From positions 17,625,403 to 17,689,402 of the forward strand of contig OY747702.1 of assembly GCA_963556495.2 (NCBI GenBank): a DNA stretch of 64,000 nucleotides, in the 5' to 3' direction. The translations under genes and the position numbers were made by a program. Numbering within the stretch: the stretch's first letter is position 1; every line of letters begins with the position of its first letter. Positions 23,568 through 33,849 of the stretch are shown one piece after another. Source of the DNA: Valencia hispanica (lineage: Eukaryota > Chordata > Actinopteri > Cyprinodontiformes > Valenciidae). The notes below the pieces were generated by a model. The model saw only the letters and a program-made list of their open reading frames with translations, was not told the origin of the DNA and did not search any database.

Positions 23568-24444
23568 CAGTGGCGGATCTAAAGAATATTTATGGGGGAG
23601 GCAAGAGAGGTGCAAGAATTTTTCAGGGGTGGCACCATATGCCAGAATTTTATATATATATTGGTTTTATTGATCAGTCAAACACATGCTTCACCTCTTC
23701 ACTCCCCAGTATTTACATATATGACAGATACATACATGTGTTTGTTCTGCTTTAGGTTATTTAAGCACCTTAAAGCTGCATTATGTAACATTTCTGTTCA
23801 AACCGTTTTTTTAATCTATAATTCGTTTTTTCATGTCCTGACGACACAATAGAATCAAGTATTTATTGCCGCGGTTGCATGTAGATGCAGTAATTCCATT
23901 TATTTTGAGGTGGTTCGGGTCTGTACCACCTCAGGGTGCGCTTGTGACAGTGCGTGCCGTGACGTAATCATGCACGTATGTACCCATGTATTCATAAGGA
24001 GGTGGTCTAAGCTAGCTTAGACACGTTAAACTAGCCAGCCACAACACCCACACAAGCTCCCCTCAAGTCAAAGAAGCATTATGCTCAGCACTACAAAAAG
24101 AGCAACAATGGTCTCTGACCATCGTAGAGCTAGGACCAATGAGCGCAAGCCTGAAAGTCACGGGAGTGCGCGTTCTGATGATTGCAGTTCGTCTAACGGC
24201 CACATGGTGCACTCTCTGCAGCACTCTCAGCAAATTCCGCAGAGCAGCTTTAAAGGTTCACCAAAGAGATATGGTGTGAAGATTTTCATGTGCCATGAAA
24301 ACGGAGCTTCACGCTCCTAATGTTCAATTTTATGTAGCCATTTCTTGAATTCATAGCTGCTGGCTGGAGTGGCAGCAGGGGTGGCAAGGCTTGATTTTAG
24401 GGTGGCAACAGCCACCCCATGCCACCCCTGTAGATCCGCCCATG
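23568..24444. mobile_element. Non-autonomous hAT-type element
   Basis: Inverted ends (CAGTGGCGGATCT at the left; AGATCCGCCCATG at the right) enclose 877 bp. Flanking sequences are cacgtgat (23560-23567) and cacgggat (24445-24452), an 8-bp duplication with one mismatch, as for hAT. Sub-terminal 'ggggtggca' repeats are present. Internal short frames have no recognisable domain. Confidence 0.75.
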
Positions 24445-24449
24445 CACGG

Positions 24450-26160
24450 GATTTATTAACCGTATCTTTCTGTGAACTGCTGCTACACATCTGTGTTGGA
24501 GTCAAACATCTGGCATTTTAACTTCAGCATAAGGCAACATAATCTCTTCCCAGGTTTATTTTTAAGGACAGTCATGTTCAATAAATTAAGAACATGCGTT
24601 CCGATGAGGACTCGTTTGTCAGCTTGAAAGAACATTTTTTTTAAATAATCTTTAAGCAGGTGTTTATCAACCACACATTTTTATAGTTTTTGATTTCCCA
24701 CCTACAGCTAATGAAAACACAGTTTCTTAACAGACAAATGTTTTAGACGCCTTTCTGTTCCAGCGTAGGTACCTGGTTTAAATGACAGCATTACCTTCTC
24801 AGCATGACATCAAGGGGGGTAGGAGCCTGTTCATTGGTTTTTTCCTCAGATGTGTGTAAGCAGAAAAAATAATTTCAGTATAATAATTTCAATTTCTACA
24901 CTGTTCTCTAAACAAAGTAACCAGTTTTGCTCTGATTTCAAGAGAGGAATGCTCTCTAACCAGGGTGTACACCATTTGCCACCTTCCTCTTTAAGTAGGA
25001 GCCACCAGTTTTTAAACTGAATGAATGAACTCCCTGATTGACCTTCATTTTGAGCACACCTGGGTCTCCTATTTGGTTGTAGGAAGTGATGTAGAGGACA
25101 TGTCTTTCAATTTTTTGATGACACAAATTCAACAACATATACATCTTGATGGTTGGCTAGCCATTATTTTTTTTGCTAAAGTTATGCAATACAGAAATAT
25201 AGTTTCTACCAAAACTAGAAATCAACCTGGTTAGTGATGCTGGACTGCTGTTGCTCGGAACAACCAGATTAACTGTTAAGACACACAAATTTACAACACA
25301 GTTGGATCAGCTGCTGTCTGGTTTTATTATTCAAACAGATTAAGAGTGGGAGAATCATTTGGAACCAAACAAACAAATCAAATAATGTTCTGCCTATGAC
25401 GCTTCAAAGTGATGTTTGTGTATTATTGCTGAATAACGTCATTTAGCATAGGTGTATCCAGAAAAACAGAGGCGCTCTTCTCCTGTTGTAGTTCCCGGTC
25501 ACTGCTTCCCAGAACCATTACAGTCGAAATGGTGCCATCTAGTGTTCAGTCTGCCACCAAGAAAACCACACCAGTTCAAATTCCACAACCTGATACAGCC
25601 GTTTCACCACATCTAAAGCCTTCCACCAACAACAACTGTGATGTCCTCCATTAGAGAACAGCAGCTTGTTCAGACATGTTAAAATATCACCATCAGTTTG
25701 AAAAAAAGAAGAAGAAGAAAACACGAGAACATGAGAGCGGCTCCTCTCCGGTGCCTGCAGTGACAGACATTTCTAGTCTTTTCAAGTGTTCTTCAAAGCC
25801 CAGAAGAGGCGGAGAACAAGAGTAACACCTCTGTGCGCCTGAGCTGCAGAGAGCTTTGCATGGATTTGCACAGCAAACACAGACAGAAGCTGAGGGCAAA
25901 CCAACAAAACTCGCTGTAAACTCAGCTCACTCCCAGGCTTTGAGGGGGAGGGAGGTGACCGGCAGTGCTTCAAGTGCTCAAACTACAGTAGTGCTATGTC
26001 TACTACCTGCACTGAGAGCACTTTTCAACTGCAGAGTCAACAGCATGCCCAGCGTAAGGCAGGACGTCTGGGACATCTACGCAAAAACATACTGCTGAAA
26101 ATATTACGCCGGCAGCTAATAATACTGCTTAGAAAAATAGTTTCACAAAGAAAGATCTAA
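24450..26160. other. No gene found
   Basis: AT-rich DNA. Short frames (24483-24674, 24956-25234, 25693-25973) have no recognisable domain. A (GAA)n patch lies at 25704-25720. No mobile element was identified with confidence. Confidence 0.35.
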
Positions 26161-26164
26161 GAAG

Positions 26165-26960
26165 TGTGACATTCGTTTGTATTCAGCTTCGTTTCTTTTG
26201 ACACCACTAAATAAAGGTCAACCTAAACCAACCAGCATCAGAGAAGCAGCCAAGAGGGCCGTGGTAACTCTGGAGGAGCTGCAGAGATCAACAGCTCAAG
26301 TGGGAGAATCTATTGCACTCCACAAATCTGGCCTTTTTTTTTTACGCATGGTCAGACATTGAGGGGAGGAAAGGCATACGATTTCTTCTTTGCTGTCTGA
26401 CAACATGGTGGTGGCAGGATTGTGCTGAGGGGATGCTTTTTCCTTCAGCAGAGTCAGAGTTGGCAATGCTGGAACCAAACGTGTTAGAGGCTGCTGAAAC
26501 AGTTCTTTTCAACCAAGGCTAAAAACCCATCTGTTTAGAGCTGCCTTTGAGTATGCTTTGTGTGTGTTTCATGCTTTATTGCTGTTTTCCCTTTATCCTA
26601 TATTTGCTATACAAATAAAATTGCCTTGCCTAAAGAGTTGAAAGAGCTTCCAGCAGGAACCTGAAACATGCCGCTTCAGAGAGGCTGAATACAAACACAC
26701 GCCACACTTTTCAGATTTTTTGTTTGTAAGACATTCTGAAAACCATATGAACAATACACTGAAGTTGGATGTTGAGTCCTGTCAAAACATAGAAAAGGTT
26801 TTTGAATTTCTTTTTTTAGAAGTTACTGCAACAGAAAGCAGAAGCACAAAATCTTCAGAGAACTATTGGCATTGGAGATCCACAGCAGATTTCAGGACAA
26901 TCAGACCAAAAGATCCTGGGAAAAAAGAACAAGCCCTCTAGCCAGAAGGAGCAACTAGGG
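26165..26960 (+). mobile_element. Decayed Tc1-like transposon with a nested repeat
   Basis: It shares 'agcatcagagaagcagccaagagggccgtggtaactctggaggagctgcagag' and 'gtgggagaatctattgcactcc' with the copies at 21.1 and 31.1 kb, then 'tgctgaggggatgctttttcc'. At about 26505-26640 it is interrupted by an unrelated repeat tail ('ctaaaaacccatctgtttagagctgcctttga ... aaataaaattgccttgcc') before Tc1-like sequence resumes. No intact transposase. Confidence 0.65.
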
Positions 26961-27490
26961 CAGTAGATTCTGAAATAATTCCCTAACTACACTAGATGCA
27001 CCTTAACTAGAGGGCTGTGACACGTGAAGGAAGGGTTGAAAGCCAAACCAGGGGCATCTGGAACAACAAAAGCAAATGTTAGTGACAAATGATCATACAT
27101 ATTTAACTTGCTTCCTATAAATGATGCTGGACACAGAACAACACAGTCTGTACAACCTTGAGGCACCCATAAAACTGTCCATGTGTAATACGAAGGCCTA
27201 AGAACCGAAGGCGATCAGAGTTTAGCCAGAAAGTACTATTAAGCCGGAATGAGGGGCCCTTTGTTTTGGGCTCAGTGGAACCAATTCTCAGATATGCAGC
27301 TTTTGGCCTTTTAGACTCTAGTAAAAGGCATATTTTACCACTTTTAATCAACTATAGTTTAAAATCGAAATTACCCAAAACAGGTCAAGCCAGGACTGGA
27401 GCATTGTACACCGAGGACGGAACATTTAAAAACAGAATTTGGTTTTAAACAAGTCAAAATTCGACTGTAGGACTTTGATTTAACACCCTC
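26960..27490. other. No gene found
   Basis: AT-rich sequence without recognisable coding or repeat structure. The short frames at 27115-27448 run over each other on opposite strands and have no domain. Confidence 0.35.
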
Positions 27491-27496
27491 TAAAAA

Positions 27497-28020
27497 CAGG
27501 GGTCCGCGATCCATATATTGGGGGGCCGTGAAACACACAGAGTGACCAGAGGACTCACTGAGCGTACATCTCCAGGGGTTAAACTGATTGGCACAATGGA
27601 CAAATATTTTAGTCTGTCCGCTTCATCTATTAATGCAAAAACGTATCCAGCTAAAATGAGAAACTATGACAATTATCTTGAGTTTGGCTTTGATCAAAAA
27701 TGACGATGGAAGCCCAAACTGTGTTGTGTGTCTGGCCAGAAGAACAGCTCATAGAATTATGCTGACAGAACATTGAAGGCCAGATTCCAACACATAAGCA
27801 TACTCATTTGAGGACCTCCCCCTCAAATGAGTATGCTAAACTGGCTACTAGACTCTAGAAATATTGCTCCCCTTTCCCACAACTTACTATCTTCTGGGAA
27901 TAATCATCTTCAACTCTGGCTATAATGAAGAATAAGTACAGGGCTCGTTTACAAGTGGATGACTGGATCGACTGTGTGTAATAAAGCATAAAGCAAATAT
28001 TTAGAAGGATAGCCCTTTCT
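27497..28020 (+). mobile_element. Internally deleted hAT (ZBED/Charlie-like) transposon
   Basis: The left end is CAGGGGTCCGCGATCC, like hAT-Charlie termini. A short coding remnant follows (MDKYFSLSAS... then MRNYDNYLEFGF, the start of a ZBED-type transposase). Sequence then jumps to remnants of the C-terminal dimerisation domain (RARLQVDDWI- and SIEPNI-like, about 27915-28000). The central transposase is missing, so it is non-functional. The right end is approximate. Confidence 0.65.
27797..27837. repeat. Perfect 17-bp hairpin inside the hAT remnant
   Basis: Arms 27797-27813 and 27821-27837 are exact reverse complements (agcatactcatttgagg / cctcaaatgagtatgct) with a 7-nt loop. The left arm fits the expected transposase coding sequence; the right arm does not and may be a local template-switch copy. 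Confidence 0.9.
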
Positions 28021-28255
28021 ATTTGCTGCCAATAGTTTGAATAAGAAGTGATAAGTTCATTGTGTTAAAACTGAACCAATTAAAAAGTCATGAAATTGTT
28101 TAGTAAAACTAAACAGCCTAATTGGAAATGGTCCAGTCATTTCATTTTGTTGTAAAAAATTTTTTTGAAAGCTTTAAGATATATTATATCAGTATAATAA
28201 TAATAATCGATATAATTTTCAATTTTTGACATGGGTGTGGATTTGTGAGGACCCC

Positions 28256-28776
28256 TGTTATGCTTAGAAATGCATGCCTGCCGAGAATTGCATCCCCTGT
28301 CGCGGGAACGCGCATCGTTCAACACTCCCTGATGGTGATGACGAAAACGGATTAAAATGTAAGCGACGCGACAACTTTTAAATATATTCGTAATATTACC
28401 ATGTTTCTTATGCATGTACGTTCTGAAAATGTACTGTTTTAAGGCAGATAAATGTAAAAAAGGACAACTTTGACACCTTTTATCTGAATACGTTTAACTT
28501 TACTGTTTTAACGTCACAGTGTCTCAGGAGTATCTCTCGGTGCTCCGGTGTTTATGGGTCACATTCTGCGCTTTTTCTACCAACAGTGATAGTTAAAACA
28601 TTGTATAACATCTAAACTTTTTAAATCAGCGATTAAAGGCTGATAGGGGTGCAAACAGGACACAATGTAGCCTACATAAGAAAACGTTTTATCTGCTGTT
28701 TATGGCAGAGTACGCAATTTTGTTATCGGTTGGTCTAAAAACTCTTAATAGCCCACATAAATTGTGTAAAATACAC
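28256..28776 (+). repeat. Left arm of the long inverted repeat
   Basis: 521 bp. Matches the right arm with differences such as taagcg/tcagcg and attacc/gttacc, and a short insertion in the right arm near its inner end. Confidence 0.9.
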
Positions 28777-29305
28777 AATAGAGGGGATGCACTTCTCGGC
28801 AACCTCATAATTTGCCCTGCCGAGAAATGCACCCCCTGCTATATCAAATAATAAGGCTGCTATGAATGATTTACCATTTTCTATATAATTCAACTTTCTA
28901 TACGAGCATCTGGTGTGAATTCCAGCTCTATAGGACAATTGTTGGGTTAAAAAGAGAGGAGGTGCATACTGTGGCAACCTTCAAATCTCCATTTCCAAAA
29001 GAAGCCCTGCTATTTGAGATTTATTTGTGGCATAAATATTTTTTTATAGAACAATGCATGATCTTTGGGCTGCTGGTTTGATTTTCAAACCTGTCCCATG
29101 TATTTTAGGGTTAAAGGATGGTACACTACAGGGAAAGTTGAATATTTGGGTTCTATTTGCAGTTTTTGAAGACAGGTATACACAAACAAACAACCAGGGA
29201 GGAGTTTTTTCTATACTTTATTGATAATTGAAATAATGAACTTCATAACAACAAAATGTCCAGGTACTGACCCCCCCCCCCAAAGAAAAATTTTTGGGGC
29301 ATAGG

Positions 29306-29830
29306 GTGTATTTTACACAATTTATGTGGGCTATTAATTAAGAGTTTTTAGACCAACCGATAACAAAATTGCGTACTCTGCCATTAACAGCAGATAAAAC
29401 GTTTTCTTATGTAGGCTACATTGTGTCCTGTTTGCACCCCTATCAGCCTTTAATCGCTGATTTAAAAAGTTTAGATGTTATACAATGTTTTAACTATCAC
29501 TGTTGGTAGAAAAAGCGCAGAATGTGACCCATAAACACCGGAGCACCGAGAGATACTCCTGAGACACTGTGACGTTAAAACAGTAAAGTTAAACGTATTC
29601 AGATAAAAGGTGTCAAAGTCGTCCTTTTTTACATTTATCTGCCATAAAACAGTACATTTTCAGGACGTACATGCATAAGAAACATGGTAACATTACGAAT
29701 ATATTTAAAAGTTGTCGCGTCGCTGACATTTTAATCCGTTTTCGTCATCACCATCAGGGAGTGTTGAACGATGCGCGTTCCCGCGACAGGGGATGCAATT
29801 CTCGGCAGGCATGCATTTCTAAGCATAACA
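29306..29830 (-). repeat. Right arm of the long inverted repeat
   Basis: 525 bp, inverse of the left arm. The inner end is next to a C11 tract (29270-29281) within the spacer. Confidence 0.9.
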
Positions 29831-29994
29831 CCCCCCGGCAGGCTGCTCAGAAAACCTTTGAACAGAATTGGGTAGACCAATGAGAAACATTCCTGTATTG
29901 TCCTCATTCTGACGAAGAACATTTCCCTGCCACCCAGTTCTGTAGTTTAAACGCCTCACAAATCAGGAACTAGGTTTTAATTGATTCCGGAATT

Positions 29995-30527
29995 GCGCCG
30001 CTCAAGGTGGCAGCATGTTGGAGTAGCTCTGTTACTTTGGTTCATATTTTTTTCTTTTTTAAAACATTAATTCTTCCATTTTTGGTAGAAACATTGTTTT
30101 TGTGGACAACTGTTCTCTCTGGTTTTGAATGCTGTGCAGCTGGAAGGATTTTTGCTGATACTTTTTATTTTTGGACATTTGTTATGATGCATAACCATGG
30201 CAACAAGGTGGTTTACAACTGGCAGCAGCTGATTAACATCACAAAAGCTCAAATAATACCTCAACTACAGCCACAAAACCCTGATGAATTGAAAAGAAGA
30301 CGCCATAGATCCAGAGCATCCTCTACATCAGACTGTCATACAACTACAGAGCGTCTTCAGTCAGAGGCTTCTTCAGATCTGCAGAGCGCTACAAGAGATC
30401 ATCCCTACCCACAGCCATCAGCATTTACAACAAATCTTTGAAGGAACTTGCATAATGAGTTACAACAACATTTAATTTCCCTTTGGGATTAATAAAGTAA
30501 TTTTGAATTTGAATTGAATTGAATTAA
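29995..30527 (+). mobile_element. Internally deleted LINE derivative, copy 2
   Basis: It begins with a 5' leader 'gctcaaggtggcagcatgttgg', continues with the same head as copy 1 (gcataaccatggcaacaagg...), then jumps at 'gatccagagca' directly to the LINE tail 'tcctctacatcag', and ends 'ccctttgggattaataaagtaatt' with a (GAATT)n tail. Compared with copy 1, the extra deletion lies between two 'gagca' motifs. Any protein would be a meaningless fusion. Confidence 0.75.
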
Positions 30528-30529
30528 AG

Positions 30530-31138
30530 CATCTGTGATCTGAGAGAATAATCCTTTCCAGATCCTTTACTCGCAGAAAAATAAAATTCATCAACCCTCT
30601 GTCCACCTCTTTCTGACCGTGACCAGTCGAATCTTCAGCTGATCACATTTAGTATAGGTCCTGTACTAAAAGACACTTTTGCACATTGATTTATGCCAGA
30701 ATATTCTACTAAAGGTTTTCAGATAGATATGTATGTTAGTCTGGACAGATTTATGACTATCCTATTATAATTGATAACCGATTGTCCTCCACAGTTCTAC
30801 TTTGGGACCACTTTGATTTCTTATTTACTCATCTGTTTTACACATTTTAGGCTCTGAGTTTTGAAAAAGTAGTAAAAGGTGTAGAAGTGCTACATTTTGC
30901 TCGGGGTTGGATTATCTATATTTATTGACACCCTTTAAATAAACTTAAAATGCTTCATCTCCAAAACCTGTTAAACCCATTTCCCCAGATTGACAGTAAT
31001 GCATACACAGTTCACAATAATATAGGATGGCTGAATCAGATATATATTCTACCGGAGAGTTATCAGCCATGTTTTGTCACAATTTGCATAGAAAATATAA
31101 AAAGTAAATTTAAAGTATTAAAAGGTATGTCTAACCAC
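30530..31138. other. No gene found
   Basis: AT-rich, no recognisable exon or repeat. Confidence 0.4.
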
Positions 31139-31139
31139 T

Positions 31140-31640
31140 AAAACACAAACCACTAGTGTATTTTATTGGACTTTTATGTGACAAACCAACACAGAAAAAC
31201 AGTTCTGAGGTGGAAGGAAAGCACCTTTTTTATATTTTGCTGATAAAAATCTGAGGAGTGTGGTGTGCATTTGTATTGAATCAATACTATAGAACCAACT
31301 TTTGATTGAATTGCATCTGTAAGACATTTGGGGTATGTCTCTGCCAGCTCTGTACCATGCTTCTTTTGAGAATAGCAAACAGGACTTTGTATAGCTTTCT
31401 TTCAGTAGGTTTATTCCAACCTAAATGCCCGATTTGTGGCGTGCACAACTGACAGCTGCCAGATTCTCCCACCTGAGTTGTGGGTCTCTGCAGCTCCTCA
31501 AGAGTTGAACTCTTTATCTTCCGGTGATGGACTGACCAGATCTCCCAAGCTTGGGATTCTGTCTTGTAATCCCAACAGGGAAAACGTTCTCCCTGACCCA
31601 TCTGCTGTTTTCTATGGTTTTCATAAGGCCATTTGATCAA
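31140..31640 (-). mobile_element. Decayed Tc1-like transposon fragment (minus)
   Basis: Read on the minus strand it gives 'tgaggagctgcagagacccacaactcaggtgggagaatctggcag', the same transposase segment seen at 21.6 and 26.25 kb. The adjacent sequence at 31145-31260 ('ttttatgtgacaaaccaacac', 'gtgtgcatttgtattgaatc') matches the Tc1 end region. Broken by stops. Confidence 0.65.
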
Positions 31641-31835
31641 TAATGTCCTCTGAGGCCTTCTCAGAACACTTTGATTTACACCAGGGGTCTGCGACCTTTA
31701 CAATTCAAAGAGCCATTCTTTACCTCAGTCCAGCTACATAAAAGTTGTTTAGAGCTGCAAGTTTGCTTTATATATTATTGGAAGTTTATTTTTAAAGAAC
31801 CACAATTTTATTTATGATTTTAGACTTGCATATGG

Positions 31836-33553
31836 GGGGAGCGGTCTGCCACCAGCACTGTTTACAGTGGGGATGGTGTGCTGCTGACCTCGACGCAGGA
31901 CGTTTTGGGTCGGTGGATGGAATACTTCAAAGACCTCCTCAATCCCACCGGCACGCCTTCCAATCAGGAAGCAGATTCTGGGGACTTTGGGTCAGGGTCT
32001 CCAATCTCTGGTGCTGAGGTCACCGAGGTCGTTAAAAAGCTCCTCGGTGGCAGGGCTCCGGGGGTGGATGAAATTCGGCCGGAGTTCCTCAAGGCTCTGG
32101 ATGTTGTGGGCCTGTGTTGGTTAACGCGGCTCTGCAATATTGCGTAGACATCTGGCCAGTTCCTTTAGATTGCAGACCGGGGTGGTGGTCCCCCTGTTTA
32201 AAAAGGGGGACCACAGAGTGTGTTCCAACTATAGGGGGATCACACTTCTGAGCCTCCCTGGTAAGGTCTATTCAGGGGTTCTCGAGAGGACAGTCCGACG
32301 GATAGTCGAACCTCAGATCCAGGAGGAACAATGCGGTTTTTGTCCTGGCCGTGGAACACTGGACCAGCTCTACACCCTCAGCAGGGTCCTGGAGGGTGCG
32401 TGGGAGTTCACCCAACCGGTCTACATGTGTTTTGTGGACTTGGAGAAGGCGTTCAACTGTGTCCCTCGGGTAGCCCTGTGGGGGGTACTCCGGGAGTATG
32501 GGGTACCGGGGCCCTTGATGCGGGCTGTAAGGTCCCTGTACGACCCGTGCCAGAGTTTGGTTCGCATTGCCGGCAGCAAGTCGGGCTTTTTTGCAGCGAG
32601 AGTTGGACTCCGCCATGGTTGCCCTTTGTCACCGATCCTGTTCCTAACTTTTATGGACAGGTTTTCTAGGCGCAGCCAAGGTGTTGAGGGGATGCGTTTT
32701 GGTAGCCTCTGGATCGGGTCTCTGCTTTTTGCAGATGATGTGGTCCTGTTGGCTTCATCGGAACGTGATCTACAGCTTTCGCTGGAGCGGTTCGCAGCAG
32801 AGTGTGAAGTGCTTGGAATGAGAATCAGCACCTCCAAATCCGAGGCCATGGTCTTGAGCCGGAAAAGGGTGGGGTGCCTCCTCCGGGTCGGGGATGGGGT
32901 CCTTCCCCAAGTGGAGGAGTTTAAGTATCTGGGGGTCTTGTTCACGAATGAGGGAAAAATGGAGCGGGAGATCGATAGACGGATTGGTGGGGCATCTGCA
33001 GTTATGCGGGCGCTGTACCGGTCTGTCGTGGTGAAGAGAGAGCTGAGCCAAAAGGCGAAGCTCTCGATTTACCGGTCGATCTACGTTCCCACCCTCATCT
33101 ATGGTCACGAACTCTGGGTGGTGACCGAAAGAACGAGATCACGGATACAAGCGGCTGAAATGAGTTTCCTCCGTAGGGCTCTCCCTTAGAGATAGGGTGA
33201 GAAGCTCAGTCATCCGGAGGGGGCTCAGAGTAGAGCCGCTCCTCCTCCACATCGAGAGGAGTCAGTTGAGGTGGTTCGAGCATCTGGTCAGGATGCCTCC
33301 TGGACGCCTCCCTGGTGAAGTGTTTCGGCCGTCCCACCGGGAGGAGGCCCAGGGGAAGACCCAGGGAAAGCTGGAGGGACTATGTTTCTCGGCTGGCCTG
33401 GGAGCGCCTTGGGGTTCCTCCCGAGGAGCTGGAACAAGTGGCGGGAGAGGGAAGTCTGGGTCTCTTTGCTTAGGCTGCTGCCCCCGCGACCCGACCCCGG
33501 ATAAGCTGAAGAAAATGGATGGATGGATGAATGGACTTGCGGATGGATGAATG
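31836..33553 (+). mobile_element. Rex3 retrotransposon (RTE clade), 5'-truncated
   Basis: A 13-bp duplication, gacttgcatatgg, flanks the body at 31823-31835 and 33554-33566. The 3' end is a (GGAT)n-type tail, typical of Rex3. The published Rex3 PCR primer sites, as I remember them, match at about 32171-32189 and 32615-32634. The endonuclease domain is missing (5' truncation), and RT is split by frameshifts at about 32145 and 33189. Retained frames: 31878-32147, 32140-33189 and 33197-33550. Confidence 0.9.
32140..33189 (+). pseudogene. Rex3 reverse transcriptase, frameshifted
   Basis: A 349-codon frame covers most of the RT: VVVPLFKKGDHRVCSNYRGITLLS, GFCPGRGTLDQ, CFVDLEKAFN (motif A), GLRHGCPLSPILF (motif B), LLFADDVVLLAS (catalytic Asp pair, about 32727-32745) and EEFKYLGVLFT (thumb). 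RT of this family makes cDNA at a nicked chromosomal site. The N-terminal part continues in another frame at 31878-32147 and the C-terminus at 33197-33550, so the copy is dead although the palm is uninterrupted. The missing endonuclease independently rules out mobility. Confidence 0.88.
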
Positions 33554-33849
33554 GACTTGCATATGGACAAAAAAGAAAAGAGTTTGCAAAAAGAGAATAG
33601 ATACATTTTCTATATGGGATGCTGATATTTGTGGAAAATTATGTAGAAATAAAAAGCTAGAAAAAAAGAGAATTGGATTAGGAAAAAATGAAAAGAAAAA
33701 AAAAGATAGTGGCATTAAAAGGTACTTTTGGTGTCTGGAAATCCAATGCAATTTCAATTCCATGAAAAAAAAAAACAGAAAAACTGCTCAAATGTACACT
33801 TGTTATCTCTATATTTACAAACATTAGTTTCTTTAAGAGCTACTGATTT

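Larger units (their letters stand above)
28256..29830. mobile_element. 1575-bp element with ~520-bp near-identical inverted arms
   Basis: The left arm (28256-28776) and right arm (29306-29830) are reverse complements with only scattered differences over about 520 bp; the outer ~100 bp are identical. Both arms end in TGTTATGCTTAGAAATGC, flanked by C runs, so a duplication of CCCC is possible but weak. The central 529 bp (28777-29305) has no supported reading frame. The same 'MHKKHGNITNIF...' frame appears on both arms only because they are copies. This is a non-autonomous element with very long inverted repeats. I cannot assign a superfamily. Confidence 0.85.

Noticed and set aside
28137..29883. 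Two near-identical 'MHKKHGNITNIF' proteins as a duplicated gene pair
   Set aside because: They are the two arms of one inverted repeat, with no domain and no gene structure.
32272..33108. Minus-strand frames up to 174 codons opposite Rex3 RT
   Set aside because: Antisense shadows of the GC-rich RT coding sequence.
33262..33763. Frames with Ser/Pro/Ile/His repeats
   Set aside because: Antisense of the (GGAT)n Rex3 tail and A-rich flank.
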